Source: Candidatus Omnitrophota bacterium (GTDB lineage: Bacteria > Omnitrophota > Gorgyraeia > Duberdicusellales > Duberdicusellaceae). Taken from it: 41,622 nucleotides of DNA. A program made the position numbers and the translations under genes. Positions 6,537 to 15,476 of the stretch are shown here, piece after piece; the stretch's first letter is position 1, and each line of letters opens with the position of its first letter. Below the pieces are notes generated by a model, which saw only the letters and a list, made by a program, of their open reading frames with translations, did no database searches and was not told the origin of the DNA. The DNA lies in contig WFRI01000017.1 in assembly GCA_015486615.1 (NCBI GenBank), positions 1-41,622 on the forward strand, in the 5' to 3' direction.

Positions 6537-7550
6537 CTAAATTATAAACATAGAATCCCCATAGGAATAAAACCGATATTTACGGGTTATAGCCTGCCGG
6601 TAAATATCCAGAAGTTTTTGCCGGCCTAAAAAAGACGCAGTTAAAACAAAAGGTGAAGACTTAGGAAGATGGAAATTAGTAATAAAACTGCTTATTATCC
6701 GGAATTTAAACCCCGGAGTAATAAATAACTCCGTAAACCCCTGCAAAGGCAGAACTCTGCCAGCCTGCCAGCTGCTTTCTAATGCCCTGACTACTGATGT
6801 GCCCACTCCAATTATCCGGCGTCCTTGCTTTTTGGCTGAATTTACAGCACGGGAAGTTTCTCGAGGGATAGAAAAAGATTCCGGGCCCATCTGATGTTTT
6901 AGAATATTTTCCTGCCTTATAGGCTTAAATGTGGGATAGCCTATATGCAGGGTAATAAAAAATATTTCCACTCCTTTATCTTTTAGCCGGCTTAAAATCT
7001 CCGGGGTAAAATGCAAACCTGCAGTAGGAGCGGCTATCGAGCCTTTTATCTGCGCGTAAACTGTCTGATATCTTTGGCTGTCTTCTTTCTGAGGTTTTCT
7101 TTTTATATAAGGAGGAAGAGGCATATTGCCGATATTTTCTATATCTGCATCAGTTAATTCTTTATTAAAAACTATAATATTATATCTGCCGGTTTCTTTA
7201 ACATAAGCATTTATTCCCCGGCCGAAGTCAAGTCTGCCGGCAGGTTTTACTTTCTTTTTAGGCCTTAGCAATACCTCAAATTCGCGCCTGCTTATTTTTC
7301 TGACAAGAAAAACTTCTATTGCTGAGCCTTTCTCATTTTCTGCCCACAGCCGGGCCTTGAATACTTTGGTATTATTAAGCACCAAAACATCGCCGCTGTT
7401 TAGAAAATCCGGCAAACTTGAAAAATAGGTATGGATTATTTGGGAATTTCCGCGGTTATAAACTAACAGCCTGCTTTCTGCCCGGTTTTCCGCAGGATAT
7501 TGGGCAATAAGTTCTCTGGGAAGACAGAAATCAAAATCTTTTAACTGCAT
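6537..7550 (-). CDS. queA: S-adenosylmethionine:tRNA ribosyltransferase-isomerase QueA
   Basis: Transfers and isomerises the ribosyl moiety of SAM onto 7-aminomethyl-7-deazaguanine in tRNA to form epoxyqueuosine, the penultimate step of queuosine synthesis in the cytoplasm. The N-terminus DFDFCLPRELIAQYPAENR, LVLNNTKVFKARL, IKGSIAAPTAGLHFTPEIL and the C-terminal ITNFHLPKSSPFVLTAS are family signatures. The 337-aa length is usual. The start at MQLKDFDF has AGGTAAA just upstream and lies 1 bp after DUF2905. It follows ruvB and the DUF2905 gene, a common bacterial arrangement. No tgt is in the window. Confidence 0.96.
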   Translation of the reverse strand: MQLKDFDFCLPRELIAQYPAENRAESRLLVYNRGNSQIIHTYFSSLPDFLNSGDVLVLNNTKVFKARLWAENEKGSAIEVFLVRKISRREFEVLLRPKKKVKPAGRLDFGRGINAYVKETGRYNIIVFNKELTDADIENIGNMPLPPYIKRKPQKEDSQRYQTVYAQIKGSIAAPTAGLHFTPEILSRLKDKGVEIFFITLHIGYPTFKPIRQENILKHQMGPESFSIPRETSRAVNSAKKQGRRIIGVGTSVVRALESSWQAGRVLPLQGFTELFITPGFKFRIISSFITNFHLPKSSPFVLTASFLGRQKLLDIYRQAITRKYRFYSYGDSMFII

Positions 7551-7551
7551 T

Positions 7552-7785
7552 TTACCTGCGAAAAAATATAGACAGGATCAGGCTTAGAATAAGGCTTAAA
7601 ATAATTCCTGTAGTAAAAGGAAAGTAAAATGTGAAATTCTCCTTTTTTACCAGTATATCTCCGGGAAGCCGGCCTAAAAAAGGAACTTTACCTTTGCTTA
7701 GCAACAATAAAACTAACCCCAAAAGACATATCACCGCGCCGCTAAATATAAGGAGTTTTGCTAAATAGGTTATCTCTCTACTCAT
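7552..7785 (-). CDS. DUF2905 family small membrane protein
   Basis: 77 aa with two predicted membrane segments (LIFSGAVICLLGLVLLLLS and the C-terminal FTTGIILSLILSLILSIFF). Between them is the conserved linker GKVPFLGRLPGDILVKKENFTFYFP, which is the signature of DUF2905. Its function is unknown. It is regularly found beside ruvB and queA, as here. It lies 10 bp after ruvB and 1 bp before queA in the same transcript. Confidence 0.88.
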   Translation of the reverse strand: MSREITYLAKLLIFSGAVICLLGLVLLLLSKGKVPFLGRLPGDILVKKENFTFYFPFTTGIILSLILSLILSIFFRR

Positions 7786-7795
7786 TTTTAACTTT

Positions 7796-8812
7796 CTATT
7801 TCAGAAAAACACCTAAATGCTCATAGGCCTTTTCGGTAGCCAGTCTGCCCCGATTGCCTCTTTTAATAAAGCCTATCTGAAGCAAATAAGGCTCAATAAC
7901 ATCAATTAAAGTATCTGCAGACTCATTCAAAGACGCTGACAATGCTTCAACTCCGGCTGGCCCGCCTTTATAAATTTCAATTAGAACTTTTAAATATCTG
8001 CGGTCAAACTCGTCCAAACCGGCTTTGTCTATTTTTAAAGAATTTAAAGCCTCTTCTACAATCTCTCTGCCGGCTAAAGGCCTGCCTTTAACCTGGGCAT
8101 AATCCCTTACCCTGCGCAAAAGCCGGTTAGCAAGCCGGGGAGTGCCCCGGGAACGCCGGGCGATTTCATATACAGCCTCTCTTTCTATATCTAGATTAAG
8201 ATGAAGTCCGGATTTCCGGATTATCAAAGAAAGCTCGTCAGTATTATAAAACTCAAAGTTGAAAAACAATCCGAATCTGCTGCGCAGAGGCCCGGATATA
8301 GAACCCTGACGGGTAGTAGCGCCGATAAGAGTAAAAGGCTTAAGGTTAAATTTTATGGATTTGGCATAAGGGCCTTTGTCAATAACAAAGTCTATCTGGT
8401 AATTTTCCATTGCCGGATAAAGAAATTCCTCCACTACCCGGGAAAGCCTATGGATTTCGTCTATAAAAAGTATATCGCCTTTATCTAAATTGGTAAGTAT
8501 GCCGATTAAATCCCCTGCCCTCTCAATTGCCGGGCCCGAAGTTGAAGTAAGTTTTACACCCATAGCATTGGCAATACAGTAGGCTAAAGAAGTCTTGCCC
8601 AAACCCGGAGGCCCTGCCAAAAGAATATGCTCTAAAGGCTCACCTCTTTTTTGGGCGGCTTCTATAGTTATACGCAGAGTTTTTATTATATTGGTCTGGC
8701 CGACAAAGTCTTTAATCTCCTTTGGCCTCAGGGAAAGATTAAAAACTGCTTCTTCTTCTGATGAAACAGGGGCAAAAAATCTCTCGGAATTAAATATATC
8801 TTTTCCTTTCAT
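7796..8812 (-). CDS. ruvB: Holliday junction branch migration ATPase RuvB
   Basis: AAA+ motor of the RuvAB complex, which drives branch migration of Holliday junctions in recombination repair. Seen: LRPKEIKDFVGQ near the N-terminus, Walker A GPPGLGKTS, Walker B DILFIDEIHRL, sensor I IGATTRQGSISGPLRSRFG with the arginine finger, and the C-terminal winged helix ending RGRLATEKAYEHLG. The 338-aa length is standard. The ATG overlaps the scpA stop (ATGA). ruvA and ruvC are not in this window, so the complex is split across the genome. Confidence 0.97.
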   Translation of the reverse strand: MKGKDIFNSERFFAPVSSEEEAVFNLSLRPKEIKDFVGQTNIIKTLRITIEAAQKRGEPLEHILLAGPPGLGKTSLAYCIANAMGVKLTSTSGPAIERAGDLIGILTNLDKGDILFIDEIHRLSRVVEEFLYPAMENYQIDFVIDKGPYAKSIKFNLKPFTLIGATTRQGSISGPLRSRFGLFFNFEFYNTDELSLIIRKSGLHLNLDIEREAVYEIARRSRGTPRLANRLLRRVRDYAQVKGRPLAGREIVEEALNSLKIDKAGLDEFDRRYLKVLIEIYKGGPAGVEALSASLNESADTLIDVIEPYLLQIGFIKRGNRGRLATEKAYEHLGVFLK

Positions 8813-9501
8813 TTTCTGACTATTATAATATCTGAAAAAGCCCCCTCCTGCAGAGCGGCTATCTCCTGCAGTTTTATTAATTCCAAGATCGCTAAGAATA
8901 TAGCAACTATTTCCAAATTATTCCTCGCCTGGCTGAATAATCCCGATAAAGAAACCTTGGGTTTATTCATCAACAAATGCAGGATATAATGGATTTCCTC
9001 TTCAACCGTGAACTCATCTTTTATAACCTCATAAAAAACATCTTTGGGCACGTCTTTAACAGCCTCTTTAAAAGCGTTGATAAGGTCAAATATACTGGCT
9101 TCAAAATAAATTTCCCTGCCGTCAACCTCTATATTAGCCGGCGGCCGGGTAAAGTATTTTGAACGGACGGATTGCTTCTCTTTTAAGAAAGAAGCAATCT
9201 CTTTATACCTTTGATATTCTAAAAGCCGGGCCACTAATTCTTCGCGGGGATCCTGGGGCTGCTCCTCTACAGCCTGAGGCTGAGGCAAAAGAAGCCTGGA
9301 TTTTATCTGGATTAAAGTCGCAGTCATAACCATATATTCCGAAGCAATGTTAAGGTCTAAAAGCCGCATCAGTTCTAAAAATTGCAGGTACTGGTTCAAA
9401 ACTGTATTTATAGGGATATCGTGTATATTGATATGGTTTTTCTTTATCAAATAAAGCAATAAATCTAAAGGGCCTTCAAATATATCCAATTTTACTTTCA
9501 T
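8809..9501 (-). CDS. scpA: Segregation and condensation protein A (ScpA kleisin)
   Basis: Kleisin subunit that bridges Smc heads with ScpB in chromosome condensation. KLDIFEGPLDLLLYLIKKNHINIHDIPI at the N-terminus is the family hallmark, and the C-terminal winged-helix segment (VSLSGLFSQARNNLEIVAIFLAILELIKL) is intact. I chose the ATG at 9501 (MKVKLDIF) over the track's TTG at 9519, because CGGAGCG lies just upstream and the TTG start would overlap trpS. It lies 7 bp after the trpS stop. scpB does not follow; ruvB does. Confidence 0.93.
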   Translation of the reverse strand: MKVKLDIFEGPLDLLLYLIKKNHINIHDIPINTVLNQYLQFLELMRLLDLNIASEYMVMTATLIQIKSRLLLPQPQAVEEQPQDPREELVARLLEYQRYKEIASFLKEKQSVRSKYFTRPPANIEVDGREIYFEASIFDLINAFKEAVKDVPKDVFYEVIKDEFTVEEEIHYILHLLMNKPKVSLSGLFSQARNNLEIVAIFLAILELIKLQEIAALQEGAFSDIIIVRK

Positions 9502-9508
9502 CGCTCCG

Positions 9509-10489
9509 CTACCGGGCAAAAGGCATAGTTTCTTTTACCTGTGATAAAGTCTCTTCAGCAAGCACCTCTGCTTTTTTTCTTCCGGAATCAATAATATCAG
9601 AAATATAGCCTTTTTTCTTTAACAAATTTTCCTTTTTATCTCTGGCCGGCTCAAGCAGTTTTTTCAAAATACCAGCCAGTTTTTTCTTGCAGTCTGTGCA
9701 TCCTATTTTTGCAGCCAGGCAGTCCTGTTTAATCTCTTCCCTGACATCAGGCGCAAAAAGCTCGTAATAAGAATAAACATTGCAAATCTGCGGCCGGCCG
9801 GCCTGAGTTCTTTTTATCCTCTGCGGGTCGGTAAACATATTCTTAACTTTAGACTCTACCTCTTCAGGACTGTCTGAAAGATATATGCAGTTTTGGTAAC
9901 TCTTGCTCATTTTCCTGCCGTCAGTGCCTAAAAGTTTTGGAGCAGGAGAAAGTATAGGCTGAGGATAGGGAAAAATTTCTTTCTTATATAAAAAATTAAA
10001 CCTGCGGGCAATTTCCCTGCTAATCTCTAAATGAGGAAGCTGGTCCTCGCCCACCGGCACATAACCAGCCTTGTAAATTAGTATATCAGCAGCCTGCAGG
10101 ACAGGATATCCTAAAAACCCTAAATTGTTTATGTCTTTATCCTTAAGCTGTTTCACCTGGTCCTTAAATGTAGGACAGCGGGTAAGCCAGCCTAAAGGGG
10201 TAAAGGCAGAAAATATAAAAAATAACTCTATGTGCTGTTTTACCTGGGACTGGATAAAGATAGTAGAAGATTCCGGAGAAATCCCCCACGCCAGCCAATC
10301 AGCAATATTATCCCGGGAATAAACCCCTATTTGAGAAGGGTCTTTATATTCGCTGAGAAGCGCATGCAAATCAGCAGACATAAACAAACACTCGTATTTG
10401 TCCTGAAGCTGTTTCCATTGAGAAAGCACTCCGGCAAGATGGCCCAAATGAAGCCGGCCGGTAGGACGCATTCCGCTTAATACTCTCAT
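9509..10489 (-). CDS. trpS: Tryptophanyl-tRNA synthetase
   Basis: Class I aminoacyl-tRNA synthetase that charges tRNA-Trp. The HIGH-type motif is GRLHLGHLAG (about residues 12-21), and the KMSKS loop is GRKMSKSYQN. MSADLHALLSEY and EDQLPHLEISREIARRFN are typical. 326 aa is normal. It heads a trpS-scpA-ruvB-DUF2905-queA unit. The 212-bp gap upstream carries a terminator-like hairpin, a long palindrome and repeat fragments, so it probably starts a new transcript, though I could not identify a convincing promoter. AAGG lies about 10 bases before the ATG. Confidence 0.97.
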   Translation of the reverse strand: MRVLSGMRPTGRLHLGHLAGVLSQWKQLQDKYECLFMSADLHALLSEYKDPSQIGVYSRDNIADWLAWGISPESSTIFIQSQVKQHIELFFIFSAFTPLGWLTRCPTFKDQVKQLKDKDINNLGFLGYPVLQAADILIYKAGYVPVGEDQLPHLEISREIARRFNFLYKKEIFPYPQPILSPAPKLLGTDGRKMSKSYQNCIYLSDSPEEVESKVKNMFTDPQRIKRTQAGRPQICNVYSYYELFAPDVREEIKQDCLAAKIGCTDCKKKLAGILKKLLEPARDKKENLLKKKGYISDIIDSGRKKAEVLAEETLSQVKETMPFAR

Positions 10490-10549
10490 AATAAATTACC
10501 TTCTATAAATACACCACTGTATTCTGCTAAAAAAGCACTGGCTACCACT

Positions 10550-10569
10550 AAAAAGCGCTTACGCGCTTT
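10550..10569 (-). terminator. Terminator-like hairpin after infB
   Basis: On the minus strand AAAGCGC-GTAA-GCGCTTT folds as a 7-bp stem with a four-base loop and runs into a five-T tract. It lies about 130 bp after infB and 60 bp before trpS. The same module, inverted, occurs at 18933-18953. Confidence 0.5.
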
Positions 10570-10572
10570 GGA

Positions 10573-10608
10573 CACCTCGGGGGTGGAACGAGTTCCACCC
10601 CCGAGGTG
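10573..10608. repeat. Perfect 16-bp-arm palindrome in infB-trpS gap
   Basis: CACCTCGGGGGTGGAA, loop CGAG, TTCCACCCCCGAGGTG. The arms are perfect and GC-rich in an otherwise AT-rich gap. There is no T-run on either side, so it is not a typical intrinsic terminator. It could act as a barrier hairpin, a protein site or a mobile palindromic unit. Confidence 0.85.
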
Positions 10609-10700
10609 AGTTCCGGTAAGAATGCGGTTGCCCAACATCGAATACCCAATCCTGATGTCGCCTTTCGTTGAACAATACCCTTAAATCTAAACCTTAAATG
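10601..10700. repeat. Repeat remnants: shared 30-mer, heptads and partial core
   Basis: 10601-10630 matches 3547-3576. It is followed by AACATCG AATACCC AATCCTG heptads, and then CCTTTCGTTGAACAATACCC (10661-10680), which resembles core positions 19-37 of copy 1. TAAATCTAAACCTTAAATGG closes the block just before the infB stop. The order of pieces differs from the full copies, which suggests rearrangement or decay. Confidence 0.5.
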
Positions 10701-10701
10701 G

Positions 10702-12603
10702 TTAAAGCCTTCTGGTTATAGACTCTTCTATATAGGCGTTGATAATGTCTTCTTCTTTTAAACCGTTGAAACCAACGCCGATTCCGCATTCAAAACCCTG
10801 TTTTACTTCCCGCACATCTTCTTTAAACCTCTTTAAAGAATGTATCCTGCCCTTAAAAATAACTTCACCCTGCCTCTCTACTTCTACCTGGCAGGAACGG
10901 TTGATACTGCCTTTTTCCACTATACAGCCGGCAATTATTCCGGATTTGGAAAGTTTAAACACTTTTTTCACCAAAGCCCGGCCTTGGAATTTCTTAACTA
11001 TTTCGGGCTCCAACATTCCTTCTAAAGCGGCTTTGATGTCATTAAACAACTCGTAAATCACTTCATACCTTTTTACTTCTATGCCTTTAGTTTTTACCAT
11101 ATCTTTTGCTTTCGGTTCTATGCCTACCTTAAACCCGATAATAATAGAATCTGAAGCATCTGCCAGAATAACATCCGAAGCATTAACAATGCCCACGGCT
11201 TTATGAATAACTTCAATTTTTACTTCCTGAGAATCTATTTTCTTAAGCATATCTTCTATGGCTTCTAATGTCCCGGAAACATCAGATTTAATAATAATCT
11301 TCAGAGAAGTGCTTTTTTCTTCCTTTATTTTAGCATAAAGATCTTCTAACTTCATATGGCCTGCGGTTTTTTCCTGCCGGGGCTTGTTCTTTCTTTGCTG
11401 GATTATTTTCAAAGCCTGTTTCTCATCAGGGACAACGAAAAACTTCTCGCCGGCCTCCGGCACTCCGGATATTCCAATAATTTCCACAGGCATAGAAGGC
11501 TTTGCTTCCTTTACCGGCTCTGCCCGGTCATTAAATAAGGCCCTAACCCTTCCAAAAAACTCTCCGCAAACTACCACGTCTGCAGTTTTCAAGACCCCAT
11601 GCTGGACTACTGCAGTAATTACCGGCCCTCTTCCTGAAGAAAGTTTAGCCTCCAGCACCACTCCCAAGGCAGGCCTTTGGTAATCTGCTTTAAGCTCTAA
11701 AAGTTCAGCCTGAATAAGTATCATTTCCAATAATTCACTTATACCCTGGCCGGTTTTTGCAGAAATTAAAACAGTAACTGTTCTGCCGCCCCAATCTTCA
11801 GGAGCAAGGTCTATCTTAGACAACTGCTGTTTTACCATATCGATATTAATATCAGGCTTGTCAATCTTATTTATCGCTACTATTATAGCAACATTGGCAG
11901 CCCGGGCATGGTTTACTGCCTCTATTGTCTGAGGTTTTACCCCATCGTCAGCCGCCACTACAATAACCGCTATATCAGTGATATTAGCACCCCTTGCACG
12001 CATAGCAGTAAAAGTCTCATGGCCGGGAGTATCTATAAAAGTTATTTTCCCTTTGGAATGTTCTATTTGATAAGCACCTATATGCTGGGTAATTCCTCCG
12101 GACTCTTTAGCAGCAATGCGCGAACGCCGGATATAGTCCAATATTGAAGTTTTGCCATGGTCAATATGGCCCATAAGTGTTACTATCGGCGGCCGGGGCT
12201 GCAGGTTTTCTTCGCCTTTTACTTCCAAAATACTCTCTTCAATCAGGCCTTTTTCTTTAAGCATAAATCCGTGATTCTTGGCAATACTTTCAGCCAAAGG
12301 CTTTTCAACATTTTGGTTAATGCTTAACAATTTTCCATTAGCCAGGATTTCTTTTATTAAAACCGAAGGTTTGCATCCTAATTTAACTGCAAAATCCTTT
12401 ACCGTCAGCGGGAATTCCACCTCTAAAACATTCTCTGCCCTTTCCTGCTCCAGAAGTTCTTCTATTTCATTTTTGATTATATCGGCTGTTTCTTTGTCAA
12501 CGACTGACATATGACTTTTCACCGGAAAATTTATAGACCTGAGCCTCTTAATAAGCTCTCTGGAATCCATATTTAACTGTCTGGCTACTTCGTATATTCT
12601 CAT
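10702..12603 (-). CDS. infB: Translation initiation factor IF-2
   Basis: GTPase that recruits fMet-tRNA to the 30S subunit and promotes subunit joining. It has an N-terminal IF2_N-like helix domain ([21 protein letters not shown]) and a second one ([23 protein letters not shown]). G motifs are [17 protein letters not shown] and NKIDK. Domains II to IV end in [18 protein letters not shown]. At 633 aa it is a short IF-2 lacking the long variable linker of enterobacteria. Its ATG overlaps the nusA stop. rbfA and truB, which often follow infB, are not here; a repeat-rich gap and trpS follow instead. Confidence 0.97.
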   Translation of the reverse strand: MRIYEVARQLNMDSRELIKRLRSINFPVKSHMSVVDKETADIIKNEIEELLEQERAENVLEVEFPLTVKDFAVKLGCKPSVLIKEILANGKLLSINQNVEKPLAESIAKNHGFMLKEKGLIEESILEVKGEENLQPRPPIVTLMGHIDHGKTSILDYIRRSRIAAKESGGITQHIGAYQIEHSKGKITFIDTPGHETFTAMRARGANITDIAVIVVAADDGVKPQTIEAVNHARAANVAIIVAINKIDKPDINIDMVKQQLSKIDLAPEDWGGRTVTVLISAKTGQGISELLEMILIQAELLELKADYQRPALGVVLEAKLSSGRGPVITAVVQHGVLKTADVVVCGEFFGRVRALFNDRAEPVKEAKPSMPVEIIGISGVPEAGEKFFVVPDEKQALKIIQQRKNKPRQEKTAGHMKLEDLYAKIKEEKSTSLKIIIKSDVSGTLEAIEDMLKKIDSQEVKIEVIHKAVGIVNASDVILADASDSIIIGFKVGIEPKAKDMVKTKGIEVKRYEVIYELFNDIKAALEGMLEPEIVKKFQGRALVKKVFKLSKSGIIAGCIVEKGSINRSCQVEVERQGEVIFKGRIHSLKRFKEDVREVKQGFECGIGVGFNGLKEEDIINAYIEESITRRL

Positions 12604-13739
12604 TGTTTCTCCATAAGTTTTCTTGCCTGGTTAATAATGCTCTCAGCCTTCTTGCTACCTAACCCCTTAATTTTTATCAAATCTTCCACAGAAGCACCGG
12701 CTAAAGATTTTAAGGTCATAAAGCCCTTATCCTTCAAAAGGTCGAGGAATTTATCGCCGACTCCTTCAAGTTTCTTTAAACCAGCCTGCTCCTCTTTTAA
12801 GCCTTCGGGTGAACGAACATCCAGTTCCCATTCAGTAAGCCGGGAAGCAAGCCGGACATTCTGGCCGTGTTTACCAATAGCAATAGACAAATCATCGGCA
12901 TTCACCACCACTAACGCCCGCTTGTGGGTTTTATCCAGATTTATGCTCCGCACTTTAGCCGGAGACAAAGCAGACTTAATAAATTCCACCGGGTCGGAAT
13001 TCCACCTTACTATATCTATTTTCTCTCCTCTAAGTTCATTAACCACGCTCTTTACCCGCGTCCCGCGCATGCCTACGCAAGAGCCTACAGAATCCACTTT
13101 TTCATCTTTGGAATATACTGCTATTTTTGTCCTATCCCCGGGGTCCCGGGCTATAGATTTTATTTCTACAACTCCTTCGTATATTTCCGGAACTTCCAGC
13201 TCAAAAAGTTTCTTTACAAACGCCGCTGCCCTGCGGGAAACAATTATCTGAGGAGACCTATCTTTACGCACCTCTAAACAGTAAACCCGTATCCTCTCGC
13301 CAATCTTAAAATTATCCAGAGGAGAAAGCTGGTCCCTGGGAATTATCGCTTCGGCTTTGCCTAATAAATCCAAAACAACGCCTTTTTTGTCAAACCTATA
13401 TACAGCACCGCTTAGAATCTTGCCTATTTTTTCACTGAAATCAGTAAATACCACTTCCTTTTCGGCTTCTCTTATTTTCTGGATAATAATCTGCCGGGCA
13501 GTCTGGGCCGCGATTCTGCTTAACCCTTCAGAAATCATCTCCTGGTCGCCGACAAAGGCTTTAATCACCCCTGTTTTACGATCTATTTCCACGTTTATCT
13601 GCGCATCAGGATTGGTTATCTTGGCTATCTTGCGCGCTGCTACTACCAAAGCCTGTTCTACAGCCTCCAAAAGCGTCTCTTTGCTAATGCCTTTCTCTCT
13701 TTCCATCTGTTCTAATATAGCGATTAATTCTTTATTCAT
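12600..13739 (-). CDS. nusA: Transcription termination/antitermination factor NusA
   Basis: RNA polymerase-bound factor that modulates pausing, termination and antitermination. Domains in order: the N-terminal RNAP-binding domain, S1 (about 130-200), KH1 and KH2 (VGSCVGMRGTRVKSVVNELRGEKIDIVRW; SIAIGKHGQNVRLASRLTEWELDV), then one C-terminal helix-hairpin-helix segment (LIKIKGLGSKKAESIINQA). At 379 aa it is shorter than E. coli NusA, which has two acidic repeats. The start has GGGAGGCAGCA upstream. It belongs to the rimP-nusA-infB unit. Confidence 0.97.
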   Translation of the reverse strand: MNKELIAILEQMEREKGISKETLLEAVEQALVVAARKIAKITNPDAQINVEIDRKTGVIKAFVGDQEMISEGLSRIAAQTARQIIIQKIREAEKEVVFTDFSEKIGKILSGAVYRFDKKGVVLDLLGKAEAIIPRDQLSPLDNFKIGERIRVYCLEVRKDRSPQIIVSRRAAAFVKKLFELEVPEIYEGVVEIKSIARDPGDRTKIAVYSKDEKVDSVGSCVGMRGTRVKSVVNELRGEKIDIVRWNSDPVEFIKSALSPAKVRSINLDKTHKRALVVVNADDLSIAIGKHGQNVRLASRLTEWELDVRSPEGLKEEQAGLKKLEGVGDKFLDLLKDKGFMTLKSLAGASVEDLIKIKGLGSKKAESIINQARKLMEKQ

Positions 13740-13760
13740 TGCTGCCTCCCTAAAAATTAG

Positions 13761-14231
13761 TTATAAGACCTGCCTGGCTTTTTGTATATCAGCAAAAAAT
13801 ATCTCCCGCGGCCCTGTTTTGGACATAATTTCTATTCCGCTGTTTTTTACTTCTTTCAACTCCCCTGCTATCTCCTTTACCTTCAAGATGCCTTCTTTTT
13901 TGTCCTTAAACCACACTTTCACAACCCTGTTTTTCACCCGCAGGAAATCCTTATACTGTTTCAAATCCCTGTCTGCGCCGGGCGAAAAAACTTCTATATT
14001 TATATCCTCACTAAAGTAATTTTCTCCTTCAATAATCTTTCTTATCTTAAAATTCAGCCTTGCGCATTCGTGCAAATCAATGCCTCCCTGTGCGTAATCA
14101 ACTAAAACTCTTAAAGTAATACCTCTGCCTGTGTTAATAATTTTAAAATCAAAAAGGGTAAACCCATTCTTAACTATAATCTTCTCTATACTGTCCCTGA
14201 TAACCTGCTGATTTCGGCTGCTTACAAGCAT
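13761..14231 (-). CDS. rimP: Ribosome maturation factor RimP
   Basis: 156-aa factor for 30S subunit maturation. The N-terminal alpha/beta domain contains the family pattern GITLRVLVDYAQGGIDLHECARLNFKI and YFSEDINIEVFSPGADRDL, the SPG..R-L motif typical of RimP. The Sm-like C-terminal domain follows. The start at ATG 14231 has GAGGAAGTAAT immediately before it and lies 1 bp after proS. Position directly upstream of nusA supports the call. Confidence 0.93.
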   Translation of the reverse strand: MLVSSRNQQVIRDSIEKIIVKNGFTLFDFKIINTGRGITLRVLVDYAQGGIDLHECARLNFKIRKIIEGENYFSEDINIEVFSPGADRDLKQYKDFLRVKNRVVKVWFKDKKEGILKVKEIAGELKEVKNSGIEIMSKTGPREIFFADIQKARQVL

Positions 14232-14232
14232 A

Positions 14233-15468
14233 TTACTTCCTCAAATAATCCCTTGCCCAATCCAATACTGATTCTTTATTCACTAATATCTTCTGCTTGT
14301 TTTTACGGAAAACTATTTCCACTTTACCTTGTGAAAAACTTCCTTTGCCTAAAACAAATAAATAAGGCATTCCTAAAAGGTAAGCATCATTAAATTTAAC
14401 TCCAACGCTTTCGTTGCGGTCGTCCAAAAGCACATCGTAGTTTAGAGAAGAAATTTTCCCGTAAAGTTCCCGGCTGTATGATACCAAATCTTCAGCCTGG
14501 CCTAAAACTAATATTTCAACATCAAAAGGAGCGATTTTCTTAGGCCAGATAATCCCTTCCTGGTCATAATTATTTTCTATAACTGCAGGTATAAGCCTGC
14601 TGACTCCTATGCCATAACAGCCCATTATAATTTCTTTTCTCCGGCCGTCAGCATCCAAAAAATAAGCGCCTAAAGCCTGCGAATATTTTGTGCCTAATTT
14701 AAAAATATGGCCTATTTCTAAAGCGTTAATCTCCTCCAACTGTGCCGCGCATACAGGGCAAGATCCTCTCTGCTTAAAATACCTGCCGCAGTTAGGACAG
14801 AAAAAAACTTTATCTTCGCCGGACTCGCCTTTAACCAAAAACTCCTCAGATTCCGACCCTCCCATAGCCCCGGTGTCCGCTCCTAAAATAATCGCCGGCA
14901 GGCCGCATTCTCTAAATATATTCTGGTATGCTTCTTTCATTTTGCTATAGCTCAAATTTAGGCCTTCCTGGTCCCGGTCAAAGCTGTAAGCGTCTTTCAT
15001 AATAAATTCACAGCTTCTTACCAGGCCGGCCTTAGGCCTGATTTCATCACGAAACTTAGTCTGTATCTGGTAAAGAATCACCGGCATTTGTTTATAAGAA
15101 GAAATGAATTTTTTTGCTAAATCAGTAATAACCTCCTCATGCGTAGGGCCTAAACAAATATCCCTGCCTCTTCTGTCTTTAAAAGTAAACATAATTTCTT
15201 CCAGCACCTTGTCTCGTCCGGTTTTCTGCCAAATTTCCAAAGGCTGCAAAGCCGGCAAAAGCACTTCCTGGCCGTCATACATATTCATATATTCCCTGAT
15301 AATATTTTCTATCTTGCGCAAAGCCATAAGCCCTAAAGGAAGATAAGAAAATATTCCGGCAGATAAAGCATTAAGCAGACCTGATTTTATACAAAGCCGG
15401 TGAGAAACTGTCTCCGCATCTTTAGGAGTCTGCCTTTGAGTACTAAGAAAAAATCTGCTAAGCCTCAT
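14233..15468 (-). CDS. proS: Prolyl-tRNA synthetase lacking the INS editing domain
   Basis: Class II synthetase that charges tRNA-Pro. Motif 1 region (GIFSYLPLGLMALRKIENIIREYM), motif 2 (TKFRDEIRPKAGLVRSCEFIMKDAYSF) and motif 3 (MGCYGIGVSRLIPAVIE) are clear, followed by an anticodon-binding domain. It is 411 aa, whereas the usual bacterial type is about 560-590 aa. The missing part is the roughly 180-aa INS domain, which deacylates Ala-tRNA-Pro. The flanking zinc-ribbon halves are now adjacent (CPNC near 224-227 and CPVC near 237-240). Editing, if any, would need a separate YbaK/ProX-type protein, not seen in the window. It sits between the cpaF-like gene and rimP. Confidence 0.94.
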   Translation of the reverse strand: MRLSRFFLSTQRQTPKDAETVSHRLCIKSGLLNALSAGIFSYLPLGLMALRKIENIIREYMNMYDGQEVLLPALQPLEIWQKTGRDKVLEEIMFTFKDRRGRDICLGPTHEEVITDLAKKFISSYKQMPVILYQIQTKFRDEIRPKAGLVRSCEFIMKDAYSFDRDQEGLNLSYSKMKEAYQNIFRECGLPAIILGADTGAMGGSESEEFLVKGESGEDKVFFCPNCGRYFKQRGSCPVCAAQLEEINALEIGHIFKLGTKYSQALGAYFLDADGRRKEIIMGCYGIGVSRLIPAVIENNYDQEGIIWPKKIAPFDVEILVLGQAEDLVSYSRELYGKISSLNYDVLLDDRNESVGVKFNDAYLLGMPYLFVLGKGSFSQGKVEIVFRKNKQKILVNKESVLDWARDYLRK

Positions 15469-15476
15469 TTTAATTC

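Noticed and set aside
6281-6629. ORFs 6281..6505 (-) and 6432..6629 (+)
   Set aside because: They lie over repeat copy 2 and the ends of the GT2 and queA genes. The peptide similarity to 115..321 (RKAMPGL) comes from the shared repeat core.
9502-9519. Longer ScpA start (TTG, MPGSGAMKVK)
   Set aside because: It would overlap trpS, and a better placed Shine-Dalgarno and ATG lie at 9501.
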